64,000 nucleotides of DNA from Limisalsivibrio acetivorans (lineage in GTDB: Bacteria; Chrysiogenota; Deferribacteres; Deferribacterales; Geovibrionaceae), in contig NZ_ATWF01000001.1 of assembly GCF_000421105.1 (NCBI RefSeq), positions 840,930 to 904,929 of the forward strand, in the 5' to 3' direction. This document shows positions 1 through 8,830 of this stretch, one piece after another (the stretch's first letter is position 1; each line of letters opens with the position of its first letter). The position numbers were made by a program, and so were the translations under genes. Under the pieces are notes generated by a model. It ran no database searches. It was not told the DNA's origin and saw only the letters and a list, made by a program, of their open reading frames with translations.

Positions 1-273
1 TTTGATCGCTCGCACCGATTCCTCCACGGTTCCGAAGCCCGTTATAAGAAAGAAGAACGTATCCGGGCTCTCCTTCTTCACGTTTTCCAGCAGTTCAAGA
101 CCGGAAAGGCCGGGCATCTTCATATCGGAGATAACGGCATCCGCCCCCGATTTGCTGAGATGCTCAAGCGCCTTGAGCGGATCATTAAAGGTTACTATAT
201 CAAACTCGTCCTCAAGGCTTTTCTTGAGGAGCATGGAAAGCGTTACATCATCATCAACAAGAAGAACTTTCAT
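1..273 (-). CDS. Response regulator receiver domain (3' part cut by window edge)
   Basis: The ATG at 273 opens a frame that stays open to base 1 (91 codons). It reads as a CheY-like receiver: VLLVDDD at the start supplies the acidic pocket, SDMKMPG carries the phospho-acceptor Asp near residue 53, and an ITGFGTVEESVRAIK stretch follows, as in NtrC-type regulators. The start lies inside the end of the upstream histidine kinase (20-base overlap), so the two are translationally coupled and almost surely cognate. Output domain and true length lie outside the window. The GFGTVEESV helix favours an NtrC-like (sigma-54 activator) protein, but that is inference. Confidence 0.88.
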   Translation of the reverse strand, partial: MKVLLVDDDVTLSMLLKKSLEDEFDIVTFNDPLKALEHLSKSGADAVISDMKMPGLSGLELLENVKKESPDTFFFLITGFGTVEESVRAIK

Positions 274-2083
274 CGAATTCCACCCTTATGGTTGTACCCC
301 TCTCCTTCTCCGATTCCACGGATATGCGTCCGCCGTGTTCGGTGACAATCCTGTGCACAATACTCAAACCAAGCCCTGTGCCTTTGTCCGGTGATTTGGT
401 TGTGAAGAAGGGGTCGAATATATTCTCCATCTCTTTCTCATCCATACCCCTGCCAGTGTCCGAAACCTCCAGCACCGCAGAGCTGTCGATGCAGAATAGC
501 TTAATATTCACCTCACCCTCGGGGTAAACGGCATCCACCGCATTTATCAGGATATTCAGAACAACCTGGGATATGAGGGTCTCATTAGCTGTTATGTATA
601 CATCATTAAGCTCTGCTTTTAGTGATATCTTTGCATCCACCTCAAGGAACCGCATGATGTTCTCTATGGTTTCACGAAGGTTTACGTTGGTTTTATCCTG
701 CGCCGAGCTGTCGGTCATAAGCCTCTTCATGGCTGAGAGTATATCCACACACCGCTCCGCCTGAGCCCGAACCGCCGTAAGCTCCTCGCTCTTTCCGTAC
801 TCCTTTTCCATGAGGGTGCAGGCCACCAGAATGGAGTTCAGCGGTGTTGCAAGCTCATGGGATATGCCTGCACTCAGAACGCTCAGGGAGCTGAGTCTGT
901 CCACTATCTCCATCTTACGCCTGCTCTCCTTCATACCCTCGATATGGTGTTTGAGGGAACTTGCCATCTCACGTATGGAATCCGCCATATCGTTGAGTTC
1001 ATCGGTGAAATCCCCCTCAAGCTCATGGTCGAGGTTCCCCTCGCCGTACTGCTGGAGAGAATACTTTATATCACCGATGGGCTTAAGGAACCTTGCGGAG
1101 AATATGAAGGCTGTTATCACGCTCATGAAGAGGGATACCGCCATTACAATTATGAAGTTGTATTTAAGACCCGAGAGGCTGCGGAAGATGAAATCCCCGT
1201 TAAGAACTGCGGCAATCTTCCATTGCCTCCTGACGTCGTTGTAAGGTGAAATAGTTGTGAAGGCGAGGTAATCCTTTCCGTTGTTAATCTTCATTAGCCC
1301 GTTGCGGTTATTCTCAAAGGCGTGCATAACATCTTCGCCATAAACCGAAATCACACGCTTGTTATGCTCCATCTGGTTTGCAAATTCATATGTTTTATCC
1401 CGATGGAAAAGGAATATCCCGTGGCGCATCGGCTCCTTCCTATTCATCTCGGCGATGAAGCTGAAACCCTCTTCTTTGCGCATCTTATCGATAACTGCGC
1501 CGATACGCTCACCCCAGAAGTTCACCACAAGGAAGCCCCTCTTCTCTCCGTTCTCCATAAATGGGATAACAGCCCTCAGCATGGACGGGCAGAAGCTTGT
1601 AGCGTCTGGGAGGTGACCCCGCTCGAAGTTGGAGAAGATTATACTCTCCTCCTCCAGCTCAAAGGCGGGCTGCATAAACTCTTTGTCGGAGATATCGATG
1701 GGCTCGTAACCCTCCTCCCCGGTGAGGTTTACGCATTCCCTGATGAATATACGGATAACGCCGTCACTATCCACAACACGCAAAGCCTGAATCTCGGGTA
1801 TATTGGCGCAGTAGTTCATGAAAAGGTTTTCTATCTCGTCCTTCCCCTCGCCGGAGTCGAGATACATTGTAAGGTATGGGTTATGGAAAAGGCCGAAGGT
1901 AACGCTCTGCATGTGATAAAGGAAATCCGCAACAGTCTTCCTGTCCGCTTCAAGAAGCTCTGTGGCACGCCTGCCTATCTCCCTCTCTATGACAGCACGG
2001 GACTGCGCAAAATAAATACCGGTGGAAAGAAGAAGGACCAGCGCCACAAGGACGCTGATCCACATAGCTAGTTTTCTGCTCAT
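254..2083 (-). CDS. Membrane sensor histidine kinase with periplasmic sensing domain
   Basis: A 609-residue kinase. A transmembrane helix (about 8-27) is followed by a periplasmic region of roughly 280 residues that looks like a double-Cache-type sensor, a second helix (about 309-331), a HAMP linker, a HisKA helix with the motif AGISHELATPLN (phospho-accepting His409) and a HATPase domain with N-box NILINAVDAV, DTGRGMD and GTGLGLSI. It would autophosphorylate and pass phosphate to the overlapping response regulator. It begins 40 bases after the sucrose synthase stop on the same strand, with only a weak ribosome site, so it is likely transcribed with the sucrose genes. The ligand is unknown; a link to osmotic or carbon signals is inferred only from context. 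Confidence 0.9.
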   Translation of the reverse strand: MSRKLAMWISVLVALVLLLSTGIYFAQSRAVIEREIGRRATELLEADRKTVADFLYHMQSVTFGLFHNPYLTMYLDSGEGKDEIENLFMNYCANIPEIQALRVVDSDGVIRIFIRECVNLTGEEGYEPIDISDKEFMQPAFELEEESIIFSNFERGHLPDATSFCPSMLRAVIPFMENGEKRGFLVVNFWGERIGAVIDKMRKEEGFSFIAEMNRKEPMRHGIFLFHRDKTYEFANQMEHNKRVISVYGEDVMHAFENNRNGLMKINNGKDYLAFTTISPYNDVRRQWKIAAVLNGDFIFRSLSGLKYNFIIVMAVSLFMSVITAFIFSARFLKPIGDIKYSLQQYGEGNLDHELEGDFTDELNDMADSIREMASSLKHHIEGMKESRRKMEIVDRLSSLSVLSAGISHELATPLNSILVACTLMEKEYGKSEELTAVRAQAERCVDILSAMKRLMTDSSAQDKTNVNLRETIENIMRFLEVDAKISLKAELNDVYITANETLISQVVLNILINAVDAVYPEGEVNIKLFCIDSSAVLEVSDTGRGMDEKEMENIFDPFFTTKSPDKGTGLGLSIVHRIVTEHGGRISVESEKERGTTIRVEFDESSSC

Positions 2084-2123
2084 GTAAAGATATTACGCCG
2101 TAAAAACACGGCGGTCAAAAACT

Positions 2124-4520
2124 TTAGTGTATATCCTCCGCAAGCCTGCGATATACGGTTCCGTAGAACATCTCAAGGTAACGCCCGGTCTCCTCGCGCT
2201 CCAGGTTTGTGACATACTTCCAGAAGCCGTAAACCCTTGAAAGTGTGAGCAGTTTGCGTGCATAAAGCTTCCATGTGTATCTGCTCTTAACCCTCGCCAT
2301 CGCTCCATCGGATATATAATTCCAGTGGTCGGGGTTCTCGTTGCATTTTCTGAAAAACTCAACCATCTTCTCCGAGGAGGCCTCGCCGTTACCCGGGTCT
2401 ATATGAAAACCGGATACCCCCTCTTCGATAATCTCAAGGGGACCGCCGTAAAGGGTTGCGAATACGGGGAGACCGGAGGCCATAGCCTCGATAACCGTTA
2501 GACCAAAGGCCTCAAAGAGTGCGGGCTGAACAAAGGCACCCTGCCTGTCCGCAACGTACCGGTAAAGCTCCCCCGCCTTGTTCTTCTCGAGGTGTCTGCC
2601 GAGCCAGCGAACCTGTCCGTCCAAATCATAGTCGTTCATCAGCTGGTGCATACGCTCGATCTGATGACGCTCCTCGTTGTCGCTGGACTGCTCAACATCC
2701 ACCTTACCGGCAACCACGAGAAGGTTAGCCTGCTCACGAAGCTCATCATTCTTGGCATACCACTCCACAAGACCGCTGATATTCTTTACGGAATCAAGCC
2801 TCGCCATGGTGAAGAGGAGAGGCTTATCCTTATTCTCAAAGGTTCCTCTGCAGTCGTGGGTTTCGCCATAAATAAGCTCCTCCAGCTCGGGGTGCATATC
2901 GGTTATTCGGCGTTTTTCGTCCTTGTAGCTGAAATACACCTTTTCGTCCGCACCGGGAGAGACGATGTTGAATTTCGGATCAAACACGTCTATTCCGTTC
3001 ACAACCCTGTACATGTCGGGCATGGTGAATGATGTGTAGCTTTCGTACTGGCCGAGGGAGTCCTCGGTGCCGGCTATCTCCTGATAGGTACTCGTTATAA
3101 TGAAGTCGCAGGCGTTCATGCTCACAAGATCCGCAGTGAACTGGCATGCGAAATTGTTCTCACGATTGTCCTGCCAGTACAGATCGCTGTAAAGGTATTT
3201 TGCCTTCTCAAGGGCGTGGGCGATGTTGCACTGGGTAACCTTCATCCGCCTAGAGAGAAGATAAGCCACGAGGTTTCCGTCGGAGTAGTTGCCGAGGATA
3301 AGGTCCGGTCTCCCGCCGAGGAGTGCGTAAAGCTCCTTCTCGGACTCGAGGGAGAACCTCTCAAGATAGGGCCATACCTTGAATCGGGAGATCCACTCCT
3401 GCTTAACCTCTCCGTGCTCACCACGGAAGGGTATACGCAGGATCTTCGCATTCTCCGTGCCGATGATATCCTCAAGGGGTTCATGGCATGAGGTGTTGCC
3501 CGATTCGGGTATCTGCCTTGTCAGCACAACGATCTGGGGTGTTATATCGATCCCCTGCGCCTGTATCTGGCGTTTCATCTCCGCCTCAAGAGCCTTCACC
3601 TGATCAAGGATATAAACGATCTGTCCTCCCGTGTCGGGCATACCGAGGACGTTCCCCTGCCCGAAATAGCCGTGGGGTGAGACGATAACAACGCTGTATA
3701 TCATGGGGATCCGCCCAAGGAAGCGCTCGAGGGTTTTAGGATCGGGCACCTCAAGGATATCCATGAGCATGCTCATCATCTCCTTAACACGGCCGGCGTT
3801 ACTCCCCCAGCCGGGCTCAAATCCCAAATTCTTCAACCTATCGCTGAACTCCTTGTACTCCGTACTGTTAGTGATGCTTTTGAGATATTTTATCGCCTTT
3901 CGCAGGCTGTCACGAAGCTGCTGGATATCCTCGATATGACCGTTAAGCATAAGCTGCTGGCCGGATACCTGATGCACACGAAGGAAATCCAGCATGCGGT
4001 TTCCTCCGTTGTCCTTCTCGCCGAACATCTTTCCGGAAAGGGTACGGTTAAGGAACTCAACACCCCTTCCTATACTCCGGTTCTCTGTCATTCTGGGAAA
4101 CTCCCTGCTGAACGGAAAAAGGTCCAGTTCAAGGGCGAAGTTGGCATTCTCCTTTGCTCCCACCACGAGGCGCTCCTTCTGCTTCAGGTAGTCGGATATG
4201 GAGATCTGCTCCCCCTCCATAGCCTCGGTGTGGATCTGGTAGTATTCCCAGATGCCGATGGCCGGTCTGCTGGCAACATATATCCACGGTGCTCTTACCG
4301 CCATCTCCTGACAACCGGGAAAGAAATCCTCGCCGTAGGTTCCTTTAAGCTGGGAACCTCCTTCTGTCTCAAGGAATTTCTCCCATGCGTTATAGATGTC
4401 TGTACGTAGAAAAAAATGCCTGTCCGCCTCAAGAAAGAAGCTCTGGAAAAATGTATACAGGCAGTTTCCGTGGTTTTCAAAAAGCTCTTTAAGTTTCCTC
4501 TTCATATTCTCCCCATTCAT
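2124..4520 (-). CDS. susA: Sucrose synthase (GT4, bacterial type)
   Basis: Reversibly converts sucrose plus NDP to NDP-glucose plus fructose in the cytoplasm. The protein is about 798 residues, the usual length for sucrose synthase. It has a helical N-terminal half, then the GT-B core with [15 protein letters not shown] in the first Rossmann domain, [12 protein letters not shown] in the second, and the retaining-transferase E-x7-E motif ([11 protein letters not shown], Glu670 and Glu678). Where plant enzymes carry the Q...N pair that favours UDP, this protein has His643 and Ala649, suggesting ADP or mixed nucleotide use. I chose the ATG at 4520; an ATG at 4505 is possible, and the open frame also reaches a TTG at 4538. 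It overlaps the end of the sucrose-phosphate synthase gene. Confidence 0.93.
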   Translation of the reverse strand: MNGENMKRKLKELFENHGNCLYTFFQSFFLEADRHFFLRTDIYNAWEKFLETEGGSQLKGTYGEDFFPGCQEMAVRAPWIYVASRPAIGIWEYYQIHTEAMEGEQISISDYLKQKERLVVGAKENANFALELDLFPFSREFPRMTENRSIGRGVEFLNRTLSGKMFGEKDNGGNRMLDFLRVHQVSGQQLMLNGHIEDIQQLRDSLRKAIKYLKSITNSTEYKEFSDRLKNLGFEPGWGSNAGRVKEMMSMLMDILEVPDPKTLERFLGRIPMIYSVVIVSPHGYFGQGNVLGMPDTGGQIVYILDQVKALEAEMKRQIQAQGIDITPQIVVLTRQIPESGNTSCHEPLEDIIGTENAKILRIPFRGEHGEVKQEWISRFKVWPYLERFSLESEKELYALLGGRPDLILGNYSDGNLVAYLLSRRMKVTQCNIAHALEKAKYLYSDLYWQDNRENNFACQFTADLVSMNACDFIITSTYQEIAGTEDSLGQYESYTSFTMPDMYRVVNGIDVFDPKFNIVSPGADEKVYFSYKDEKRRITDMHPELEELIYGETHDCRGTFENKDKPLLFTMARLDSVKNISGLVEWYAKNDELREQANLLVVAGKVDVEQSSDNEERHQIERMHQLMNDYDLDGQVRWLGRHLEKNKAGELYRYVADRQGAFVQPALFEAFGLTVIEAMASGLPVFATLYGGPLEIIEEGVSGFHIDPGNGEASSEKMVEFFRKCNENPDHWNYISDGAMARVKSRYTWKLYARKLLTLSRVYGFWKYVTNLEREETGRYLEMFYGTVYRRLAEDIH

Positions 4521-6651
4521 GTTCTTTGACGACCCCAAACAGGTCGTAATAATTTACCCCCTCAATAATGCCGTCCGCATATGTCTTTTCGGCAAAATAA
4601 ACGTTATATCTTCCCTTGAGCTTAGCAAGCTCCTTGCTGTGGTTCCCCACCACAACACCGAGGAGGTTTCCGTTTATCATATCCTCATCATTCCCTGAAT
4701 CTCCGGCAACGAGGATATGGTCCATGGGCACACCCCATTTCATGGATACATACCTTACAGCCTGCCCCTTGGAGGAGCGCACCGGAAGAATGTCCAGAAA
4801 TTCGCCGTGGCTCATGATTATCTTGGCATTAAGATCCTTTTCCCGCAGCATACGCATGATCCTGCGCTTGCCGGGCGTTTTCTTCGGATCATAGTAGAAG
4901 CTTATCTTATGTTCACGCTGGTTTTGCTCTGGCTGAAACTCAAGACCCGGAATATCAGCCATAACCTTTTTCACCTCATCGGGCTTCCATCGCCAGTCGA
5001 GTCTGGAACGCCAGCCCGTATCCGCCACAAGGTTCTTACCGTAGTTGATCTCGGAGCCGACTGAGGTTATATAAACGTCTGGCGTTTTAATGTTCCACTC
5101 CTTAAGCACCTGAACAGCGCTGTCAAGACTACGGCCAGTGGCAACCCCGAACCCGACGGTATCCTTGTGCTCTTCCAGAAACTCCACAAACCTTTTTGCC
5201 GCACCCTCATCTCCGAGAAGCGTGTTGTCAATATCCGTTATTATGAGCTTCTTAACAGTGGGGAGCACGCTCTTAGACCGTATGATATTGGTGGCCAGTT
5301 TCCTGCCTCCCACCTCTTTCTTTATCGCTTTTATGTACTTATCCGCATGGCTCTCCCAGCTGTAGTGCTTCTTTACACCTCTGATACCTGCGTTTGACCA
5401 TTTGCGCCACTGATCCTTATCCGCAAGTGTCTGGATAAGCCGTTTAGATATATCCTCCCTGTTTAGAGGGTCTATGAGAAATCCGTTTTCACAGTTTCCT
5501 ATGATCTCCTGGGGTCCGCCATCATCGGTGGCAACTATGGGCAGACCGCACGCCGCCGCCTCAATGAGTGTCAGCCCAAAGGGCTCTGTTAGTGCAGGAT
5601 TTATGAACACGCCCTTGAGCTGGGCAGCCATTCTGTAAAAATCGGGTACATCATCCGGCTTATGCTGTTTTGGATAGGCAACCTTACCGTAGAGATCGAA
5701 CTTGTCTATATTAAGGAGCATGTCCTTCAATACCCTTCTGGCACCTTTGTCCATCTCTGTGATGTCCTTTCGGTTACCCGCAACAACAACGAGGTTTGCC
5801 ATCTCCTGCAGCCTAGCATTTTCGCCGTAGGCCTGTATGAGGGTATTGATGTTTTTACGCTCATCCGCCCTGGAAATAGCCAGAACCACCGGCTTCTTGG
5901 GTTCATGAAGGAACCTTTCGATCTTCTCAAAAACCGCAGGAAGCTTCCATCTGCTCTTAGGTGGGTAAAACTTCTTCAGATCCGTCCCCGGAGGCACAAC
6001 ACGCATCTGCTTCGGGCGGTAGTTTTCATAGGAGGAGTACTGCTTCTCTATCTCCTGGCTGGTGCTCGCCACAACGAACATAGCCGTGTCAAGGGCCTGC
6101 TCCTCCGCCTCAATGCGGGTGGAGATGTTGTAGCGCTTCTCTATATCCTCCTGGCTCATCCCTTTATCAAGAAGAAGCCTGTTCTTCTCCCTGCCGAGGG
6201 AATGCCCTGTAAAGATAGTGGGAACACCGAGAAGATTGCCGAGGCTTGCGGCGCAGAGTCCTGCATCTGCGTAATGGCCATGGAGTATATCGGGCACAAG
6301 CCCCTTCGTTCTGAAATACTTAAGGGTTCTGTCCATAAATTCGTCAAGGTAGTTCCACAGAACCTCCTTACGCAGGTATCTCTTGGGACCGAAGGGGATC
6401 CTTACTATATGGGCATTATCCCCAATCTCCTCCTCGGGCTTCGAGTAATCCAGATCCACCTTGGGATCCTGCACCAGCCTCGTGAAGAGATCCACCTTTG
6501 CAACCATGGGGTGATTACCCAGGGCTCTGGCAAGTTCCACCACGTATTTTGTCTGCCCGCCTGTATCAGCATCCCGCCCGAGCTCAAGGTTTTCCCCCCT
6601 GATGAGCCCATGGATGCTGAAAAGTGCAATATAAAGTTTTCCGTCAATCAT
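4489..6651 (-). CDS. spsA: Sucrose-phosphate synthase fused to a sucrose-phosphatase-type HAD domain
   Basis: A 720-residue two-domain protein. Residues 1 to about 455 are a GT4 glycosyltransferase ([20 protein letters not shown] near 25-44; E-x7-E motif [11 protein letters not shown] near 355-365) that would join NDP-glucose to fructose-6-phosphate. From about 468 a HAD phosphatase follows, with nucleophile motif [10 protein letters not shown] (Asp473, Asp475) and [12 protein letters not shown] near the end, typical of sucrose-phosphatase. With both catalytic motifs present the enzyme could make free sucrose alone. A good ribosome site (GAGAGGGTGG) precedes the ATG. The start overlaps the PfkB kinase stop by 8 bases. 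Confidence 0.93.
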   Translation of the reverse strand: MIDGKLYIALFSIHGLIRGENLELGRDADTGGQTKYVVELARALGNHPMVAKVDLFTRLVQDPKVDLDYSKPEEEIGDNAHIVRIPFGPKRYLRKEVLWNYLDEFMDRTLKYFRTKGLVPDILHGHYADAGLCAASLGNLLGVPTIFTGHSLGREKNRLLLDKGMSQEDIEKRYNISTRIEAEEQALDTAMFVVASTSQEIEKQYSSYENYRPKQMRVVPPGTDLKKFYPPKSRWKLPAVFEKIERFLHEPKKPVVLAISRADERKNINTLIQAYGENARLQEMANLVVVAGNRKDITEMDKGARRVLKDMLLNIDKFDLYGKVAYPKQHKPDDVPDFYRMAAQLKGVFINPALTEPFGLTLIEAAACGLPIVATDDGGPQEIIGNCENGFLIDPLNREDISKRLIQTLADKDQWRKWSNAGIRGVKKHYSWESHADKYIKAIKKEVGGRKLATNIIRSKSVLPTVKKLIITDIDNTLLGDEGAAKRFVEFLEEHKDTVGFGVATGRSLDSAVQVLKEWNIKTPDVYITSVGSEINYGKNLVADTGWRSRLDWRWKPDEVKKVMADIPGLEFQPEQNQREHKISFYYDPKKTPGKRRIMRMLREKDLNAKIIMSHGEFLDILPVRSSKGQAVRYVSMKWGVPMDHILVAGDSGNDEDMINGNLLGVVVGNHSKELAKLKGRYNVYFAEKTYADGIIEGVNYYDLFGVVKEHEWGEYEEET

Positions 6652-7522
6652 TCCACCCTCTCAAATAATAATCGTAAAATTCGATACTCTCAGTGGTTGC
6701 ACCCCTTATGGTGCACACACCCGCAGAGAACTGGACAGCACGCCTCAGAATGCTCTCCATACTCCACCCCTTTAACATGCCCATTACCGCAACGGAGGTG
6801 AAGGCATCTCCAGCCCCCACGGTATCTTCTATCTCTATCGCCCCGTCGGGCTTTTCCATATACATATCACTCTCAGTAACCGCAAAAGCCCCCTCCTCTC
6901 CAGAGGTTATGTAAAGAACGCTCAGGTTGTAGTTGTCAAAAAGCTGTCTTGCGGTTTTCAGGATATTCCCGGTTTCGATGCCGGAGAGCTTCGCAGAAAC
7001 TGTCAGCTCCTCTTCGCTCATCTTTACGTATGTGGAAAGACCGAGTACGCTTTTGATAAGCTCCTCATTCCAATGGGGATCACGCAGGTTAAGATCCACA
7101 AATGTGGGCGCTCCGGAGAGCGCTTTCATGCTGTACAGAGAATCCCTGTTGAAATCGGTGCGCAGAGCCAGTGTTCCGTGGCAGATAACAGGAGCGGCAT
7201 CAACACTTACAGCGGGCTCGATATAGTCGTAGGCCTGATTCTCTTCAATGGTATATTCCGGCTGTGAGTTCCTAAAACCCACACTGACACGCCCAGTGGG
7301 GTAGTCCTGCAATACCTTGACAGAGCTGGTGTTCATACCAGCTGATTCCATGGTTCTAATAACAGTGTTGCCGTCCTCATCGTCTCCTATGCAGCTGACG
7401 AAGACAGGCTTCATACCGAATTTATGCAGATTCCAGGCTACATTAAATGGCGCGCCTCCAAGAATCTTTTTGCCATCGGGAAACGTATCGAAAAGTACCT
7501 CACCGAATACAAGCGGCTTCAT
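6644..7522 (-). CDS. PfkB-family carbohydrate kinase, probable fructokinase
   Basis: A 292-residue ribokinase-fold kinase. The N-terminal GEVLFDTFPDGKKILGGAPFN sequence shows the PfkB substrate-binding GG, and DTVGAGDAF (233-241) holds the catalytic Asp239 and anion hole. Next to sucrose synthase and sucrose-phosphate synthase, the likely substrate is fructose: it would trap fructose released by sucrose cleavage, or supply fructose-6-phosphate for synthesis. Specificity cannot be read from sequence alone. The start follows GGAGGG and overlaps the upstream gene by four bases (ATGA), so translation is coupled. Confidence 0.88.
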   Translation of the reverse strand: MKPLVFGEVLFDTFPDGKKILGGAPFNVAWNLHKFGMKPVFVSCIGDDEDGNTVIRTMESAGMNTSSVKVLQDYPTGRVSVGFRNSQPEYTIEENQAYDYIEPAVSVDAAPVICHGTLALRTDFNRDSLYSMKALSGAPTFVDLNLRDPHWNEELIKSVLGLSTYVKMSEEELTVSAKLSGIETGNILKTARQLFDNYNLSVLYITSGEEGAFAVTESDMYMEKPDGAIEIEDTVGAGDAFTSVAVMGMLKGWSMESILRRAVQFSAGVCTIRGATTESIEFYDYYLRGWND

Positions 7523-8589
7523 GAACCCTCCTTATAATCGTTGAGCGGCTTCATAAAAGGTTCAATGGGTTCATCGGGTTCAAAGTCTCTCCCTCGCCAC
7601 CAGAACATGAGAGTCCGTGTTTTCTCCACCCATTCACCCTCTCTGCCGTCACTTACAGTTATATTATAAATAATAAGATTCTTCCCCGAGGCCTTCCAGT
7701 TTGCCTCAAAGGAGTAGGGAAATCCTCCGTAATGCACACTCAAAGGAGCCTCAAGCACATTGCTGTACCCCTTGCCGAAACGCATCCATATCTCAAGATA
7801 GCTTTCGCTTGACTGGTTCCCGCTTATATCCCCTTCAACTATAAGCTCATCCTCGGGGCCTCCGGCAATATCTTCCGTAAGGAAGCGAAGCCCTGCGTTC
7901 TTACCTCTGAAAATCCACTTCCCCGCCTTGAGAAAACCATGTTCCCCCTTTATCATGACAAACGCCACGGTAACCGGGTCTAAACCTTCATTCATGTGGA
8001 AGTCGAAATATACAATCACATCACGCCACATCTCCCCGTCCAGCTCCGCACCGATACCCTCACAGCTGTAGGATGCGTAGTCGTAATCCTTTCCTGCAAC
8101 CTCACGGGCGAGATCCGTAAGCTTTTTATCGCTGCAGGGATGGGGAAGGACAACGGCTGAGCCCATCCTGTAGTCAAGCCGCCACGGTTCGGAGGCTACC
8201 ACACTCCCAAGCTGTCTGCTATATGGTGTCCATGTTGTGACGTATCCGGAATCAGCTGTGATAAACCCCCTCGTACCCTCCTTGAGGTCGAAGTATATCT
8301 GTCCACCTTCGAGCGGTTCTTTCCCGGGGGGAACATTATGAAATCGTACCCAGATACGGCTCTCGCCTATACTCCCCTCAAGGGGATCCAGCACATCAAC
8401 CACCGCCTCCTTAAGGTTTGCATACTTCCCTCTCGACAGTGTTTTTACCTCGACAACACGCACCAGAGCCTTAAGGGGAGACTTCTGGGCAGTCTTCCGG
8501 TAATGGGAAGGGGGCATAACAGAGTGCACCTCAAGTGCTGTTGAGAAAAAAAAGAAAACCGCCGTTAAAAGCAGTGCAGGACGAATCAT
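7519..8589 (-). CDS. Secreted protein of unknown function, first gene of the sucrose operon
   Basis: A 356-residue protein that I do not recognise. The frame is open further upstream, but the ATG at 8589 has a strong ribosome site (GGGGGAAGGGG) and starts a clear signal peptide (IRPALLLTAVFFFFSTALEVHS), so the product is exported. The mature part appears beta-rich, with no Cys-rich, CXXCH or obvious catalytic motif; a hydrophilic middle section contains an SYSCEGIGAELDGEMWRDV stretch. It overlaps the sugar kinase gene by four bases, which ties it to sucrose metabolism in expression if not in chemistry. It is probably the promoter-proximal gene: a divergent lipoprotein gene begins at 8831. Confidence 0.75.
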   Translation of the reverse strand: MIRPALLLTAVFFFFSTALEVHSVMPPSHYRKTAQKSPLKALVRVVEVKTLSRGKYANLKEAVVDVLDPLEGSIGESRIWVRFHNVPPGKEPLEGGQIYFDLKEGTRGFITADSGYVTTWTPYSRQLGSVVASEPWRLDYRMGSAVVLPHPCSDKKLTDLAREVAGKDYDYASYSCEGIGAELDGEMWRDVIVYFDFHMNEGLDPVTVAFVMIKGEHGFLKAGKWIFRGKNAGLRFLTEDIAGGPEDELIVEGDISGNQSSESYLEIWMRFGKGYSNVLEAPLSVHYGGFPYSFEANWKASGKNLIIYNITVSDGREGEWVEKTRTLMFWWRGRDFEPDEPIEPFMKPLNDYKEGS

Positions 8590-8830
8590 ACCCCTTCCCC
8601 CAGAAATAGCGTTTATCCGCAAAAAGCTGAATAAGACTGCGGCGAACTGATTATTAACAGTCGCCCGGTTTTTATTAATCATACGGAAATTATAATAGCT
8701 TTAGCTCTCTTTTTCAAACCAGCTTGCGAACCCTGTTATCAACAGAGACTTTTTAAGTGTTATCCTGTTTGAAATGGAGGGAATCTCTGGTAAAATCAGA
8801 AGTAAACAAAAAACATTTCGGAAGTGCACT
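8590..8830. promoter_or_regulatory. Divergent intergenic region between the sucrose operon and the PKD lipoprotein
   Basis: About 240 bases separate the two divergent signal-peptide genes and must hold both promoters. The region is AT-rich, with a TATAAT hexamer around 8691 on the plus strand. I cannot assign -35 boxes with confidence and see no clear operator. Confidence 0.4.

Noticed and set aside
5662-6801. 379-codon plus-strand frame opposite sucrose-phosphate synthase
   Set aside because: Antisense shadow; it spans two strongly supported minus-strand genes.
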